A DNA stretch of 64,000 nt from Liolophura sinensis (GCF_032854445.1 NC_088296.1:26035448-26099447), one strand, 5' to 3'; counted from the first letter of the stretch, positions 12,201-25,289 are shown. Translations and numbers: made by a program. Notes: generated by a model not told the origin, from the letters alone.

Positions 12201-14435
12201 CTTTCTGTGTCCCACACAGTACCAGTTCAGCAAAAACCACAGGCAAAGTTGGGGACACTGCTGGAACCAAAATCTCTTACCCAGAATAACACAGATTTCT
12301 TGCAATTGGATGACTTAGCCAGTGTTTTCAGCAAGGCAGATTCTCAGGACATGGATGTCAGTGTAGATTCTGAATTACCAACAGATGTAGCAGACTTCAT
12401 CACAGAGGCCATGGAGAAGCGGTTGTCTGCTGGTTACATCCCCAGCCAGAAAAGTAGCTTTGTGAACCTACAGATGGAGGAGTTCCATCAACAGGGAGAA
12501 GGCTTACAGAATTTAGGTGAAGCTTTTCCAACTAGCTTTCAGCGTTCCAGGGACATGTCAGCAGAGATTCTGTCCAGCCAGGTGCCTGCATCACACCAAC
12601 ATTCTTGTCAAGATGGGCTGTTCACTGTGCCCTCGATTCCCCCTTCTGGAAGGGACCTGCGTCAGAGGAAAAACACCCCAGTTCAAAGGAGCATCTCAGT
12701 GCCTATGGTGCCCATGACTTCTGCAGGACATAGTATGACAATGAGTAGCTCCGTTGGCATCTCAGCAGAAAACCATGACAAGATGGTAGAACCAGTAGAG
12801 AGTCTTGTGAGTGCAAGCATGTCCCATACCGTTCTCCACAGAATGAATTCAGCCGAGAGAGCTGGCACACAAACACCCATCTCTGATGCAGGATATCATA
12901 GCTTTGATTCCAGTCCTGTCCCAAGTACTACACCCTTGCCCATCTGCCTTGCTCAACCACAAAGTTCAGAACTTAACACTCGTGGTGTTGGCCTTGAGTC
13001 TAATAACCAAATCAGTGGCTCTTCACAACCCCAAAGCCCGGTGGAGTTGCCATCACCTAAAACTCATCGTCACAGCTCTCGTTCCACACCTTTGTCACAG
13101 GCTTCTCCTCATATTATATCCCTGAGTAGTGCAGAGACAAGCCCAGTGGGGGAGACATCCTCCACGCACAATGCTTTCATGCCCATCGGTGGGTCAGGAA
13201 GCATGGTGACAGAGGTTGAATCATGCTTAGTGAATCCTGTAAAACCCACAGTGACATTAGCTGCTAATGGGGTCTTCTCGTCACACATATACTCTCCCAA
13301 AACTCCGGACACAAGCACCTCCTCCGTCCACAGCCATCCAAGTTTGCCAGTGAAGAACACTGAGGGTGTGTCGCGCAAAAGTAGCCAGACTTCACCACTG
13401 TGTAGCCCGCCCTCCTATCAAGATGCCATTCAGAGCTTGCAGTGTCAAACGCCGACATCGTTAACACAGGAAGATTCCAAGCTTAGCCATGGTGCTGCCA
13501 CTGATGTCCCCAGGGATGTAACCCAGGAGCTTGTGGAACTAAAAGCAGATGACGCAGCTACAGGTGCTGATCAGCTTCTAGTCTTCAAGCCAGACATTTC
13601 TCCAGCAGTTTTCCCATTTTCATATCAACTCTCTCTGCTCAGAAGCAAAAGTTCTGAGCTTGATAACGCTCCAGATGAAGATGGCAATGAGATGAAGCTG
13701 GCGGAGTCTAACCTCAGCTCACCCATGTCTGGAAGCACGTGTTCAGAGTATTCTGCTCTAGGCTTGCCAGGCTCTGCTGAGACGGAACAAGTTGAGTTCC
13801 AGAATGTGGCCACCCTTATCAAGCATTATCATGCAAATTCGCTGCAGCAGGTGCAGACTCGAAAGCCCTCCGTGCTTTTGCCAGAGGACATTTTAGTGCA
13901 GCTGCAAGAACACAGCCAGAAAGCAGCCAACAGCACATCAGGGTCTACAGGCAGGAGTGCGAAGAGCAAGCAGCATTTTGATCTACCTGATGCCAGGTAC
14001 ATGGGAAGCACACCCAATGTGGATGTGAGGAATTTGCTCTCTGACCGCCAGGTGATTGGGCGTTGGAAACCCAAACCAAAGACTGTGGAAGACTGCCCGC
14101 AGGTGAACCCTGGAAACACAGCAGTGAACATTCGCTCCTTATTAGAAGTGAAGCTTGTGTGTAGTGGAAACAGTCAACAGAAGGGATCAGTGGAGGAGGA
14201 TGGGGTGCTCTTAGCTCGCCGTAACCTCTCCCAGATCTTGGGAGGGACTGCACTGAGTGAGGATGATCTGCAGACAACTTTAGAGGATCTGAAAAGTTTA
14301 GATACCCAGTATTTTAACAACATTCCAGTTCACTCTGGCTCCTCGGAGCAGGCCATCCCTGAGGACATTCGTGATCTGAGGCCACTGGACCTGAATAATA
14401 CAGACATTGGTTTGGTAGAAAACCAGGAAGACTAA
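9211..14435 (+). CDS. RFX7-like: RFX7-like giant terminal exon with stop codon
   Basis: The acceptor ttgttttccag ends at 9210. The exon is entered in phase 1 and stays open for 1741 codons to TAA at 14433-14435; the open frame upstream to 9075 is intronic. A charged Gln/Lys-rich coiled coil lies at 9258-9368 (LQLQRKLQERELLKEQKKKL), in the place where RFX7 has QQLQRKIQKKQ. The rest is Ser/Thr/Pro-rich and probably disordered. Notable motifs are a basic cluster KRKRK at 11394-11408 (likely NLS), an acidic helical stretch near 12298-12420, and RSISVP at 12687-12704, a perfect RSxSxP 14-3-3 site. Near the end are NVDVRNLLSD (about 14017-14046) and a helical acidic tail, NLSQILGG onward (about 14223). 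Codon use is even and there is no repeat expansion, unlike all the flanking DNA. Confidence 0.88.
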
Positions 14436-14444
14436 GCATTGTCA

Positions 14445-14835
14445 GGTGGTGTATAGACATTGCCAGATTTAGTATAGACATTGTCAGATTGTGTGTAGAC
14501 ATTTCCAGATGGTTTATATACATTGTCAGATGGTGTATAGACATTGCAAGATGGTGTATAGACATTGTCAGGATGTGTGTAGACATTTCCCGATAGTGTA
14601 TATACACTGTTTGATGATGGTGTTTAGATATTGTCTGATGGTGTATAGACATTGGTAGACGGTGTGTAGACATTACCGGATAGGGTATAGACATTTTCTG
14701 ATGGTGTTTAAACCTTGCCAGATGGTGTATACAGATGGTGCAAAGACATTCTCATATGGAGTATACCTGTAGACATTGTCAGACTGTGTGTAGACATTGT
14801 CAGACTGTGTGTAGACATTGACATGACATATAGAC
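14445..14835. repeat. 21-bp-class minisatellite just after the RFX7-like stop
   Basis: Variants of AGATGGTGTATAGACATTGTC repeated about 18 times, starting within 15 bp of the stop codon, so probably part of the 3' UTR. I found no AATAAA between 14436 and 15120. Confidence 0.85.
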
Positions 14836-15120
14836 ATCGAAAGATGGTAAACATAAGAATCAGTATTACTAATAATAACTGTAGGAAAGTTTTATAGGGG
14901 ATTTTAATTTATGATTTTGCTCAATATATTATTAGTAATAAGCCCTTAATTTGGCAGCATTTCAATGTGTGTGTGAGCCTTTTAGTTCATCTTTGAAAAC
15001 TCTCAGGTTGAACTTCATAAATCCCCTACCCCATTATGTCTGTGAAGTGTTTGTAGAGGCAGTAATAATCTACATTTGAATGGTCTGATGTAAACCTTAT
15101 GTAAACAAGTCCCAGCTTGT
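14836..15120. other. Unique AT-rich sequence, probable 3' UTR or flank
   Basis: No coding or repeat structure was seen. The polyadenylation site of the RFX7-like gene could not be located. Confidence 0.4.
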
Positions 15121-15300
15121 TGTGCGATGACTACGGCTCACAACTAGGCTGTTCAGGGTCACAATGACTACAGCTCACAGCCAGACTGTACAGGGTCACA
15201 ATGACTACAGCTCACAGCCAGACTGTACAGGGTCACAATGACTACAGCTCACAGCCAGACTGTACAGGGTCACAATGACTACAGCTCACAGCCAGATTGT
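15121..15300. repeat. 37-bp minisatellite, about 4-5 copies
   Basis: Units with CAGGGTCACAATGACTACAG and CTCACAGCCAGACTGTA. It runs into the next array. Confidence 0.9.
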
Positions 15301-16012
15301 TCTGTAGTTTGTCATAGGGCTGGCTGAAACAGGTACACCTAGAGGTCTGTAGTTTGTCATAGGGCTGGCTGAAACAGGTACACCTAGAGGTCTGTAGTTT
15401 GTCACAAGGCTGGCTGAAACAGGTACACTTAGAGGTCCGTAGTTTGTCATAGGGCAGGCTGAAACAGGGACACCTAGAGGTCTGTAGTTTGTCATAGGGC
15501 TGGCTGAAACAGGGACACCTAGAGGTGTGTAGTTTGTCACAAGGCTGGCTGAAACAGGTACACCTAGAGGTCTGCACTTTGTCATAGGGCTGGCTGAAAC
15601 ATGTACACCTAGAGGTCTGTAGTTTGTCATAGGGCTGGCTGAAACAGGGACACCTAGAGGTGTGTAGTTTGTCATAGGGCTGGCTAAAACAAGTACACCT
15701 AGAGGTCTGTTGTTTGTCATAGAGCTGGCTGTAACAAGAACACCTAGAGGTCTGTCGTTTGTCATAGGGCTGGCTAAAACAGGTACACCTAGAGGTCTGT
15801 GGTTTCTCATAGAGCTGGCTAAAACAAGTACATTTAGAGGTCTGTGGTTTGTCATAGATCTGGCTAAAACAAGTACACCTAGAGGTCTGTGGTTTGTCAT
15901 AGGGCTGGCTAAAACAAAGTACACCTAGAGGTCTGTGGTTTGTCATAGAGCTGGCTGTAACAAGTACACCTAGAGGTCTGTGGTTTGTCAAAGAGCTGGC
16001 TAAAGCAGGCAC
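15301..16012. repeat. 45-bp minisatellite, about 15-16 copies
   Basis: Units with TAGTTTGTCATAGGGCTGGC and ACACCTAGAGGTCTG. The period is a multiple of three, so long frames stay open on both strands (for example 15242-16081 on the minus strand); these are not treated as genes. Confidence 0.95.
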
Positions 16013-16104
16013 AACAGAGCTGTATTTACTGTGCCTGGGTTTGTATACAAACTGAATGTTCACTTGGATGAACATTATCATCTTTCATCTGCTTATGGAG
16101 CATG

Positions 16105-16830
16105 ATAAAAAGGCCTCATATGAGACGAAAGCTTCTGTGTGACTGGCCTCACAAGAGACTCAAGCTTCTGGCCTCACATGAGACTCAAGCTTCTGTGTGA
16201 CTGGCCTCACATGAGACTTAAGCTTCTGTGTGACTGGCCTCACAAGAGATTCAAGCTTCTGTGTGACTGGCCTCACAAGAGACTCAAGCTTCTGTGTGAC
16301 TGGCCTCACAAGAGACTCAAGCTTCTGGCCTCACATGAGACTCAAGCTTTGTGTGATTGGCCTCACAAGAGACTCAAGCTTCTGGCCTCACATGAGACTC
16401 AATCTTCTTTGTGATTGGCCTCACATGAGACTTAAGCTTCTGGCCTCACAAGAGACTCAAGCTTCTGGCCTCACATGAGACTCAAGCTTCTTTGTGATTG
16501 GCCTCACAAGAGACTCAAGCTTCTGGCCTCACATGAGACTCAAGCTTTGTGTGACTGGCCTCACAAGAGACTCAAGCTTCTGGCCTCACATGAGACTCAA
16601 GCTTCTTTGTGATTGGCCTCACATGAGACTTAAGCTTCTGGCCTCACATGAGACTCAAGCTTCTGTGTGACTAGCCTCACGTGAGACTCTTTCTGTGTGA
16701 CTGGCCTCACAAGAGACTCAGGCTTCTGTGTGACTGGCCTCAAGGGAGACTCAAGCTTCTGTGTGACTGGCCTCATGGGAAACTGAAGCTTCTGTGTGAC
16801 TGGCCTCACAAGAGACTCAAGCATCTGTGT
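16105..16830. repeat. 25/33-bp mixed minisatellite
   Basis: Two alternating unit lengths share GCCTCACATGAGACTCAAGC. The longer one adds TGTGTGACT. Each unit carries the HindIII site AAGCTT. Confidence 0.93.
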
Positions 16831-17049
16831 GGATCAACCAGTTTGTAGCTGTCTGAATTAACCGGTTTGTAGCCTTGAGTAGAAACCTTTCCATATTTAC
16901 GCTGATCTCAGACTGGGAATGCCAATTCTAGCTATTATTAGGCCTTCTACTTCAGATGATACACGTAGATGTACAGTAAGCAGATGACAGTTTGGCTGTT
17001 TGATTAAGGTTTGGATAGTTACATGGTGCTGACATTTTGCCTTTAAGTC

Positions 17050-17990
17050 CATTTAAGATACACTGACCTGGTAACTTCTCTCCACTTGTGGATGGTCCCT
17101 ACATTTAAGATACACTGACCTGGTAACTTCTCTCCACTTGTGGATGGTCCCTACATTTAAGATACACTGACCTGGTAACTTCTGTCCACTTGTCGATGGT
17201 TCATGCATTTAAGATACACTGACCTGGTAACTTCTCTCCACTTGTGGATGGTCCCTACATTTAAGATACACTGACCTGGTAACTTCTCTCCACTTGTGGA
17301 TGGTCCCTACATTTAAGATACACTGACCTGGTAACTTCTCTCCACTTGTCGATGGTTCATGCATTTAAGATACACTAACCTGGTTCATGAATTTAAGATA
17401 CACTGACCTGGTAACTTCTGTCCACTCGTGAATAGTGCCTCCATTCAAAATACACTAACCTGATAACTTCTGTCCACTCAGTGATAGTTCCTGCATTTAA
17501 GATACACTGACCTGGTAACTTCTGTCCACTCGTGAATAGTGCCTCCATTCAAAATACACTAATCTGATAACTTCTGTCCACTCAGTGATAGTTCCTGCAT
17601 TTAAGATACACTGACCTGGTAACTTCTGTCCACTCGTGGATAGTGCCTCCATTCAAGATACACTAATCTGATAACTTCTGTCCACTCAGTGATAGTTCCT
17701 GCATTTAAAATACACTGACCTGGTAACTTCTGTCCACTCATGAATAGTGCCTCCATTCAAGATACACTAACCTGATAACTTCTGTCCACTCAGTGATAGT
17801 TCCTGCATTTAAGATACACTGACCTGGTAACTTCTGTCCATTCGTGGATAGTTCCTGCATTTCAGATACACTAACCCAATACCTTCTGTCCACTTAACGA
17901 TAGTTCCTGCATTTAAGATACACTGACCTGGTAACTTCTGTCCACTCGTTGACAGTTCCTGCATTTAAGATACACTGACTTGGTAACCAA
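17050..17990. repeat. 52-bp minisatellite, about 18 copies
   Basis: Units with ATTTAAGATACACTGACCTG and GTAACTTCTGTCCACTCGTG. The first units are nearly identical and later ones alternate between two variants, a dimeric higher-order pattern. Confidence 0.93.
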
Positions 17991-18390
17991 TGTATACTTG
18001 TGTGTAAACCATACATATGGCTGCGTTTGATGGCCTTTAGCCAGCTGTGCCACATGCTTGTTAGGGTTGATTAAATCTGTTCATTTGCTACATGCAGGTT
18101 CCTGTCACTATCACCAGGAAGTAGATTAGTCACCGCATTTGTTGACTTGTGGCTAATGTAATAGGTGAAGATGTACACAAGGAAATCTTTGCCTGAGTTA
18201 GTGATGAAGAGTCCCTTGTCCTGTCCTGTTCCATCATTGTGCTTTCGTTCGGTATAGGTGCTTCAGGTCTAGTCTCCATTCATGCCGAGAACCCTTCCTG
18301 TGTATACAGCATCTGTGATAGAGTTGAATTTCGAAATATATGGAAGGGCAGACTGATGTGGGTACTGGAACTTGTACTGAACAGAAAAAG
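17991..18390. other. Unique intergenic sequence, no feature seen
   Basis: Non-repetitive DNA between two arrays. Open frames are short and unrecognisable. Confidence 0.5.
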
Positions 18391-18690
18391 CATCCGTGTG
18401 TTTAAAATGTCCTACCAACAAGACTTGAATGTAACACAAATTGCATCCGTGTGTTTAAAATGTCCTACCAACAAGACTTGAATGTAACACAAATTGCATC
18501 CGTGTGTTTAAAATGCCCTACCAACAAGACTTGAATGTAACACAAACCGCATCCGTGTACTTAAAATGGCCAACCAATGACTTGAATGTAAGAGAAACCG
18601 CATCTGTGTACTTAAAATGTCCTACCAACAAGACTTGAATGTAACACAAACTGCATCAGTGTGTTTACTTAAATGTAACAAATAGCATCA
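18391..18690. repeat. 53-bp minisatellite, about 5-6 copies
   Basis: Units with TGTCCTACCAACAAGACTTG and CACAAATTGCATCCGTGTG. The first copies are near-identical and later ones shortened. Confidence 0.88.
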
Positions 18691-18789
18691 GTGTTCACAA
18701 TATCTTATCAACATATGTTCACTGCTACCATGTCTGTGTGCACAGTTCGTATAGGTACATTGTTTTAATGTCAGAACATCTGTGCAGCA

Positions 18790-19150
18790 TTCACTGTAAA
18801 AATAACCTCTCCTGTAGAGCACATACAATGTAAAAATAACCTCTCCTCTTGAGTCCATACACTGTAGAAATAACCTCTCATCCAGAGTACATACACTGTG
18901 AAAATAACCTCTCATCCTGAGTACATACACTGTAGAAATAACCTCTCATCCAGAGTACATATCTGTGAAAATAACCTCTCATCCAGAGTACATACACTGT
19001 AGAAATAACCTCTCATCCAGAGTACATACACTGTGAAAATAACCTCTCATCCAGGGTACATACACTGTAGAAATAACCTCTCGTCCAGAGTACATACACT
19101 GTGAAAATAACCTCTCATCCAGAGTACATACATTGCAATAATAGCCTTCA
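18790..19150. repeat. 34-bp minisatellite, about 10 copies
   Basis: Units with AACCTCTCATCCAGAGTACA followed by TACACTGTGAAAAT or TACACTGTAGAAAT, alternating as a dimer. Confidence 0.9.
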
Positions 19151-20425
19151 CACGTTAAAGCAGACATGACCTGTTAAATGTGTTGGATCAAGTCCCTGTG
19201 GTACATAATGACCCATGTGTTCACTCAGGTCAGCATGTCAAATCCGCAGTCTGTAAAAGCTCTAAAATCTAATTCTGCATCCATTTATTATAACCTTACG
19301 TCATACTTGATGTATATCTAGGTAGGTCTATATAGGTTATGCAGGTTTAACCTTATTTCATTGGCTCATTTCTTACATATGCCTATTTCATATGCAGTAG
19401 CGCATGGCATAAGTTGGTCTCTTGGCTCTTTCTGGACATTTTCTTACACTGGTCCAGCTTCTGTTTATACCCAGTGCTGACATTGACCTTTGTCTCAGAA
19501 ACATGAAGTTGTGGAATATACATGGTAAAGTCTACATTCATACTTGATGGATGATGTAGTGAGGAAGGTTGAATAGTCCTGTGAATCTACCGGATGGCTA
19601 GTGTATCGCATTATCTACGCTAGTTAGAAACTTGGTTATCCCCCTTGGCAGGTGGACGGACGTAGTTGTTGTTGTGGCATCACTTATGGTATGTGCATCA
19701 GCCCCCATGTTGTACATATGCTGTTACTGTGTGGTTGGCTTTCTACAGAAAGGATTGCAATATGGTTAGGGTAGGCATATATGTGGGGTGTGTGAAATAA
19801 CTCGGCAGTTAGAGGATCAAATCAGTGAATGTTTTATTACCGTACTCAGCAGACTTGGTCAGTTAAATTTTATTTGCTGAACACAATATCACCGGGTTAG
19901 TGGATCTACCAGTAGTGCACTCAATGTACACAGCGAATGGCCCAGTTTTTATTGAAACAATCTGTATGAAGCGATCCTGTCCTGACATCCTGTCATTTTG
20001 GTTTTCTTTCATAAAAGGTTTTCTTTTAAATAGTTTTCTTTCTTTTAAACAGTTTTCTTTTTTTTTAAATAGTTTTCCTTCTTCTATTTTTGGAAAGGTT
20101 GCGGGAAGTCTCTAATTTGTTCATCTGGACTGTAGTTGGCTTTGCCATGTGGGTTATACCTGCACACGTCGTGTATAGTTATAAAAAGGGAGCAATTTTA
20201 GTGGACTGTCTGTGTGTAAATACAAAACCAGAAACACAACATGTTTGCTATTGGAGTTTGTTAATGATCTGCAGTGACCTTAGGGCATTGTAAAGCTTGC
20301 TGGAGTTGTGAGCCAGTTGTTATAGGCGGCTTGATATGTGTAAGTGTTGGGGGTGGGGGTGGGGGGAATGGGGGATTAAACCTTTGGTTAATAATGTTTA
20401 CATTTTGCCCAATCCCAATAACAGA
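19151..20425. other. Intergenic sequence, no gene seen
   Basis: Unique DNA with a small TTTTCTTT/TTTAAATAG-rich tract near 20010-20090 and a G-rich stretch near 20350. No coding evidence was found. Confidence 0.5.
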
Positions 20426-20429
20426 AATG

Positions 20430-21375
20430 TCAGTCTATGTGCTGACAGATTTGGTGTGTTTGCTGACAGATATGGTGTGTACTGACAGACTTGGTGTGTG
20501 TGATGACAGACTTGGTGTGTGTGCTGACAGATGTGGTGCGTATGCGGACAGTGTGTGTGTGTGCTGACAGATTTGGTGTATGTGCTGACAGATGTAGTGC
20601 ATGTGCTGACAGACTTAGTGGGTGTGTGTGCACTGACAAATTTGGTGTGTATGCTGACAGATTTGGTGTGTGCTGACAGATTTGATGTGTGTGCTGACAG
20701 ATTTGGTGAGTGTGTGCTGACAGATTTGGTGAGTGTGTTTTGACAGACTTCGGTGTGTGTGTGTGTGCTGACAGATTTTGTGTGTGTGTGCATTGACAGA
20801 CTTTGTCCGTGTGCTGACAGATTTGGTGAGTCTGCTGACAGATTTTGTGGATGTGCGGACAGACTGGGTGAATGTGTGCTGACAGACCTAGTGTGTATGT
20901 GTGCTGACAGATTTGGTGCATGTGCTGATAGATTTGGTGAGTGATGACAGATTTGGTGTATGTGCTGACAGATTTGGTGCATATACTGACAGACTTGGTG
21001 TGTGTGCTGACAGACTTAGTGTGTGTGTGTGCGCTGACAGATTGGTGCGCATGCCGACAGATTTCGTGCGTGTGCTGATAGATTTTGTGTGTGTGTGTGT
21101 GTGCGCTGACAAATTTGGTGAGTGTGCTGACAGATTTGGTGAGTGTGCTGACTGTTTTGGTGGGTGTGCTGACAGACTGGGTGAGTGTGTGCTGACAGAC
21201 CTAGTGTGTATGTGTGCTGATAGATTTGGTGTGTGTGCTGACAGATTTGGTGTGTGTGCTGACAGATTTGGTGCATATACTGACAGACTTGGTGTGTGTG
21301 CTGACAGACTTAGTGTGTGTGTGTGCACTGACAGATTGGTGCGTATACTGACAGACTTAGTGTGTGTGCTGATAA
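20430..21375. repeat. About 19-bp TG-rich minisatellite
   Basis: Repeats of GTGCTGACAGATTTGGTGTG with variable (TG)n spacers. It keeps frames open on both strands, which explains the Cys/Asp- and His/Gln-rich conceptual proteins here. Confidence 0.92.
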
Positions 21376-24178
21376 ATTAATCTGCTAGATGTGACATGGA
21401 ATCTTAGTGAATAACTAGTGAATGAACGGTGTTGAGGGAATGTTTGTGAATAACTCCAGGTATAGGTATTGACACAGTTGTGATATAACACTGAAGATCA
21501 TGTCAAACAGGCTGAGAAATCTTTCTGCATGGTGTTGCTGGACGTTGTCTAAAGTAAAAGTTAAATATGCATGTGTTTGAAGTGTTGTATGGTACTGCTC
21601 TGTAGTAGGAGACCAAGTAGGCAGCAGAAGCCAGTGCTACATCTGTAACCTGGGGCACACTACACATAACAGAAGTGGTACATTTGTAGCCTAGAGCACA
21701 CTACACATAACAGAAGTGGTACATTTGTAACCTAGAGCACACTACACATAGCAGATGTGCTATTACTAAACATTACAGAAGTTGACTTGATTAGTGTTTT
21801 AATGAATGGTGCTATGAGCCACAAACTTGACAAATACTTTGTTTCCAGTGAATTGTCAGATCTGAGTGTGTTATCGATCGAGGAGTCGTACACTGTGAAG
21901 AAAGTCTAATAAAAATGAAACACATTTGTGAAGAACAAGAGAACTTCCGTTACACCCAGCACCTATAAGCATCAGGACTTGTTTCCATGTCCCATTTCTG
22001 AAAAGATCTGTGCTGAAGTGTGTTAATTCCTGACGTGTGTACAGGTCTGATATGAGTGCACCAGCACTGCAAACAGTGTAATTGTTGTACACAAGAAACT
22101 GTCTTGTTGATGAATGTTGTTGTATTGTGAAGAGCTCGCAGATGGAGTGTTGTTGTTGTTGTTGTTACGGACTTTGAAGTAGTGGTTTTTTACGCTGGTC
22201 TTGTTCAGAGTTGTTATAGGCCTACATGCGCATTGGAAGTTAGGATAATGTTATTGTCAGCTTTCAAGTGTTATAGATATGGATGGATGCAGGCATGCAT
22301 AACGCTTTTGTTGCATTGAGAATGAAACAGTTCTGAAAAGTTGAGTGTAATGGGAGTCATAGATGTGGTCACCGTTCTCGTGCATTGTAGGATAGCTCAG
22401 AGTGACTTCCCTTGGCGGGGTCAGCCGGTGCATGCTGCTGTTACACCTACTTCTGCCGTGCTTATGACATATGGGTCACAGATGAGAAAACTCTGACTGT
22501 ATTTTGACCATCTGCACGTGTGATAAGAAAAACTCCTCTTATCTTCATGTTCATGTTCACTTTGGTTACTTAGAAGTAGACCTTTACATGTAAAGATTTC
22601 TTTAGATTGAAGTGTTCTAAATATGGGCAGAAGTCAAGGGAGATAACTGGGATCTGAGTGACGAATAGATGGTGTCGACAGAGATCATTTTAAATTTTAA
22701 GCTTGATGTACTTTCAGAACCAAAAATCTTGTAGTAAAACCAAAGACAATTATTTAATTATGCACGTCGAGGGAACTACTCTTAGTTTGTTTTTAAATTA
22801 AAAAGGGCATCTCCCTGAATCAGACTATGTATGTGTATTCAGAGTATAATGAAGTGACCTTTATGTACGTTGTTAGTGTCTGTCGATGTGCATATTAACA
22901 ATATAATTAGCTCACAAATGCTAGACCACCTTTGGATGGAGTCAGGTATGTGTAAAGGAATCAGGTCTTCATCAGTAAAACCAAATAACTGCTATGAAAA
23001 CTGCCGATCCTATAATATAGGCCTATCTTCATTTATATTGTAAAATCAAAGCTGTTGGCATGACAGCCAGCTTTGTCTCAAAACCAGAAGAAAGGAAATT
23101 AATGATCTCACTGCCTAGCATCGAATTGTTACCACCAGTAACTACCAACATGCATCTGTTCCTAGTTTTGTCCTGCCTTGCTTTTCTTATGGTTGATTGC
23201 AGTGGAAAAGGGCAACATTTATAACACTATACAACTACATTGAACATTATTGTTTTTAGAATACAAATTTATGGAGTTTTAATTGTGTAAATATCCAAAG
23301 GTAACTTATAAAGGTTTGCCCAGTTTTTGAAGATATGTCATCAGAGTGAATCCGTCACTTGTGTTTACAGTAGAAATATCATTGTCTAATTCTCAAATTT
23401 GCACTGTTTCATCGTGTTTCCCATCCAGTCATGATGAATCATTGGTACTGTTTGCTATTGAATTTAAATTTGTTCAATTTTAATATGTATTTATTATATG
23501 TACGATGTACATGTAGTCTTCACGAGCAGTGTATCAGTCCGCTTGTAAATAATTCTTCATATTTTTTCATTCATTTATATAATAAAGCCATGCATGTACA
23601 TGTAATGTTTACAATGTCATTTATGTGAAGGCTTGTAGCATTTTCATAACTTCTCCTGTGTATGTCATCATTACATTATTCTGTTATTTATCATTGCAGA
23701 GCATATTTAGTGTTCTGCTTCTGCTTTGTTGACAGTAAACGGTGTAGTGTACATGTGTTTCTGTAGATTGTTGACCTTGACATGTCCTCTATTACCATCA
23801 CTGACTTAATTTACAGTTGGTCGATTATATATAGGAAATGTACATCAGTGATGAAGTGGCTATCTTTTGTTGGAGCTAGCAAGGTATGGTGGGCCTTCAT
23901 TTTGTCCTAATGATTGGCTTTAAAGTGGGATACATTAACATGTTTTCTAATGTAGAAACGAGTTAAAGTATGGAGTACTTCATGAACGAAAGACAAACTC
24001 AGAGATGATTCTCCTGAAGTGTGTTCATATCCTGGATTGAATCAGTCATTTCTCAAATGTAATCTGACTTAAAATTGTAAATGTCTTCTCACAAGAACCA
24101 TAAAGTAAATAATTGTCTTTTTATCTGTTTTCACAATGTTTTAACAGCACACAGCTCAGAAAATATTAATTTATGAAC
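21376..24178. other. Intergenic sequence, no gene seen
   Basis: Mostly unique AT-rich DNA. A short threefold repeat near 21640-21760 contains CTAGAGCACACTACACATA. AATAAA occurs near 21908 and 23580 but neither can be tied to a gene. Confidence 0.5.
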
Positions 24179-24837
24179 TTAAAGGGACATACTGCCGAAA
24201 GAAATTCAGAATTTTTGATTTGGTTCAGCTTAATACAAAAATGAGTTGCATTTGAATCCTAACTAAAGCTTCTAGCCAGATATTTTCAAAAAAATGTCAA
24301 GAGAATTACAGGGAGGTTCCCACACTCCTGTGTAGCACATGTAATCAGTACAATGGATTGAAAGTGAATTACAAGTCTAGTAAACCATATACGAGCCTCC
24401 TTTCTGTCGATAGTGTTTTGTAAAGTATTTGTAATTCTCAATGATTTCTAAGGCAGAACTGCACTTAAATGGTAGACCACATAATTACAACACGGCTCTG
24501 TGACTGACAATTTCCATTTCGCTGAACATCTCCAGTCTAGACAAAATGAGGCTTGCTCATAAGTTTACAAAAGTTTTAGTCTCCAGTCTAGACAAAATGG
24601 GGAGGTAACTGACTCCACCCCCCCCCCCCCCCCAAAAAAAAAAAAAACAAAAAAAACTGGCTCTCTAAATACTTAAGTGAGTTGATGGTTGAAGGATTAC
24701 CCTGGGTAAAACTGAGCATTTGATTGTTTACTCAAAGTCAGATACGTGACAGTAGACCTGTAGAAATCTGAACTTTATGTAGATGACGTCTGAAATAACA
24801 GCATAATTTTTTCGACGTCGGCAGTATGTCCCTTTAA
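24179..24837. mobile_element. 651-bp MITE with TTAA target duplication
   Basis: TTAA at 24179-24182 and at 24834-24837 flank a 651-bp element with perfect 16-bp terminal inverted repeats: AGGGACATACTGCCGA on the left, its exact complement TCGGCAGTATGTCCCT on the right. No transposase frame lies inside. TTAA duplication and short perfect termini fit a non-autonomous piggyBac-like element. A C-run of about 17 and an A-rich run lie inside at about 24618-24655. Confidence 0.82.
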
Positions 24838-25285
24838 GCTTGGTTGTACCAAAAAATTCAAATACAGTTGTATAAGGTTTAAAATATGGATAATTGGTAT
24901 ACAGCTTTTTGCCACACATGGCTTGTTTTGTTAAGGTATGTGAAGTGCATGGTCGGTTGGGGTACTGCACGAACATTGTGCTCAGCTGCCATGATGGATG
25001 CATGTATGGATGGCTTTCTGCAGTAGAATACCTATAATGAATCTAGACGTCCCTATGGCCAATGGATTCTGTATATTCCACATAGTTGTTCTTATTGAAG
25101 CCACATATTTATTCTGGTGATACCTAATAAACATTTTGCACCGGGTGAGCTCAGCATAATAAGTGAAAAGACCAGCAGTCATCTTTTCATACGTCTAGGT
25201 TTGTGATGTGCTTAATAATAAATTAATAGTAATGTACTACTTGAGCAAGCCCCTCTTATTTGTCTTGGTTTTAATCTAGAGACAA
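24838..25285. other. Intergenic sequence, no feature seen
   Basis: Unique AT-rich DNA between the MITE and the next array. Confidence 0.5.
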
Positions 25286-25289
25286 GAGC

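Larger units (their letters stand above)
66..14435 (+). other. RFX7-like: Gene span: RFX7-like transcription factor, 5'-incomplete
   Basis: This is the visible 3' part of a gene of the RFX5/RFX7 branch of winged-helix transcription factors. RFX proteins bind X-box DNA; RFX5 acts with RFXANK and RFXAP on MHC class II promoters in vertebrates, and RFX7 binds the related ankyrin protein ANKRA2. Three exons join in phase (28 codons, then 68 codons plus one base, then 1741 codons). The order is end of the DNA-binding domain, PxLPxL motif, helical segment, glutamine/lysine-rich coiled coil, then a very long disordered tail. That order and the giant terminal exon fit RFX7 better than RFX5, which is shorter. 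The N-terminus and most of the DNA-binding domain lie upstream of the window. The two introns (151-6070 and 6276-9210) hold minisatellites and one MITE. Confidence 0.85.

Noticed and set aside
15242-16081. 279-codon minus-strand frame resembling a Cys-rich repeat protein
   Set aside because: 45-bp minisatellite artefact; the overlapping frame shifts also stay open.
20398-21380. Cys/Asp-rich or His/Gln-rich proteins
   Set aside because: They follow from the TG-rich array in several frames and on both strands.
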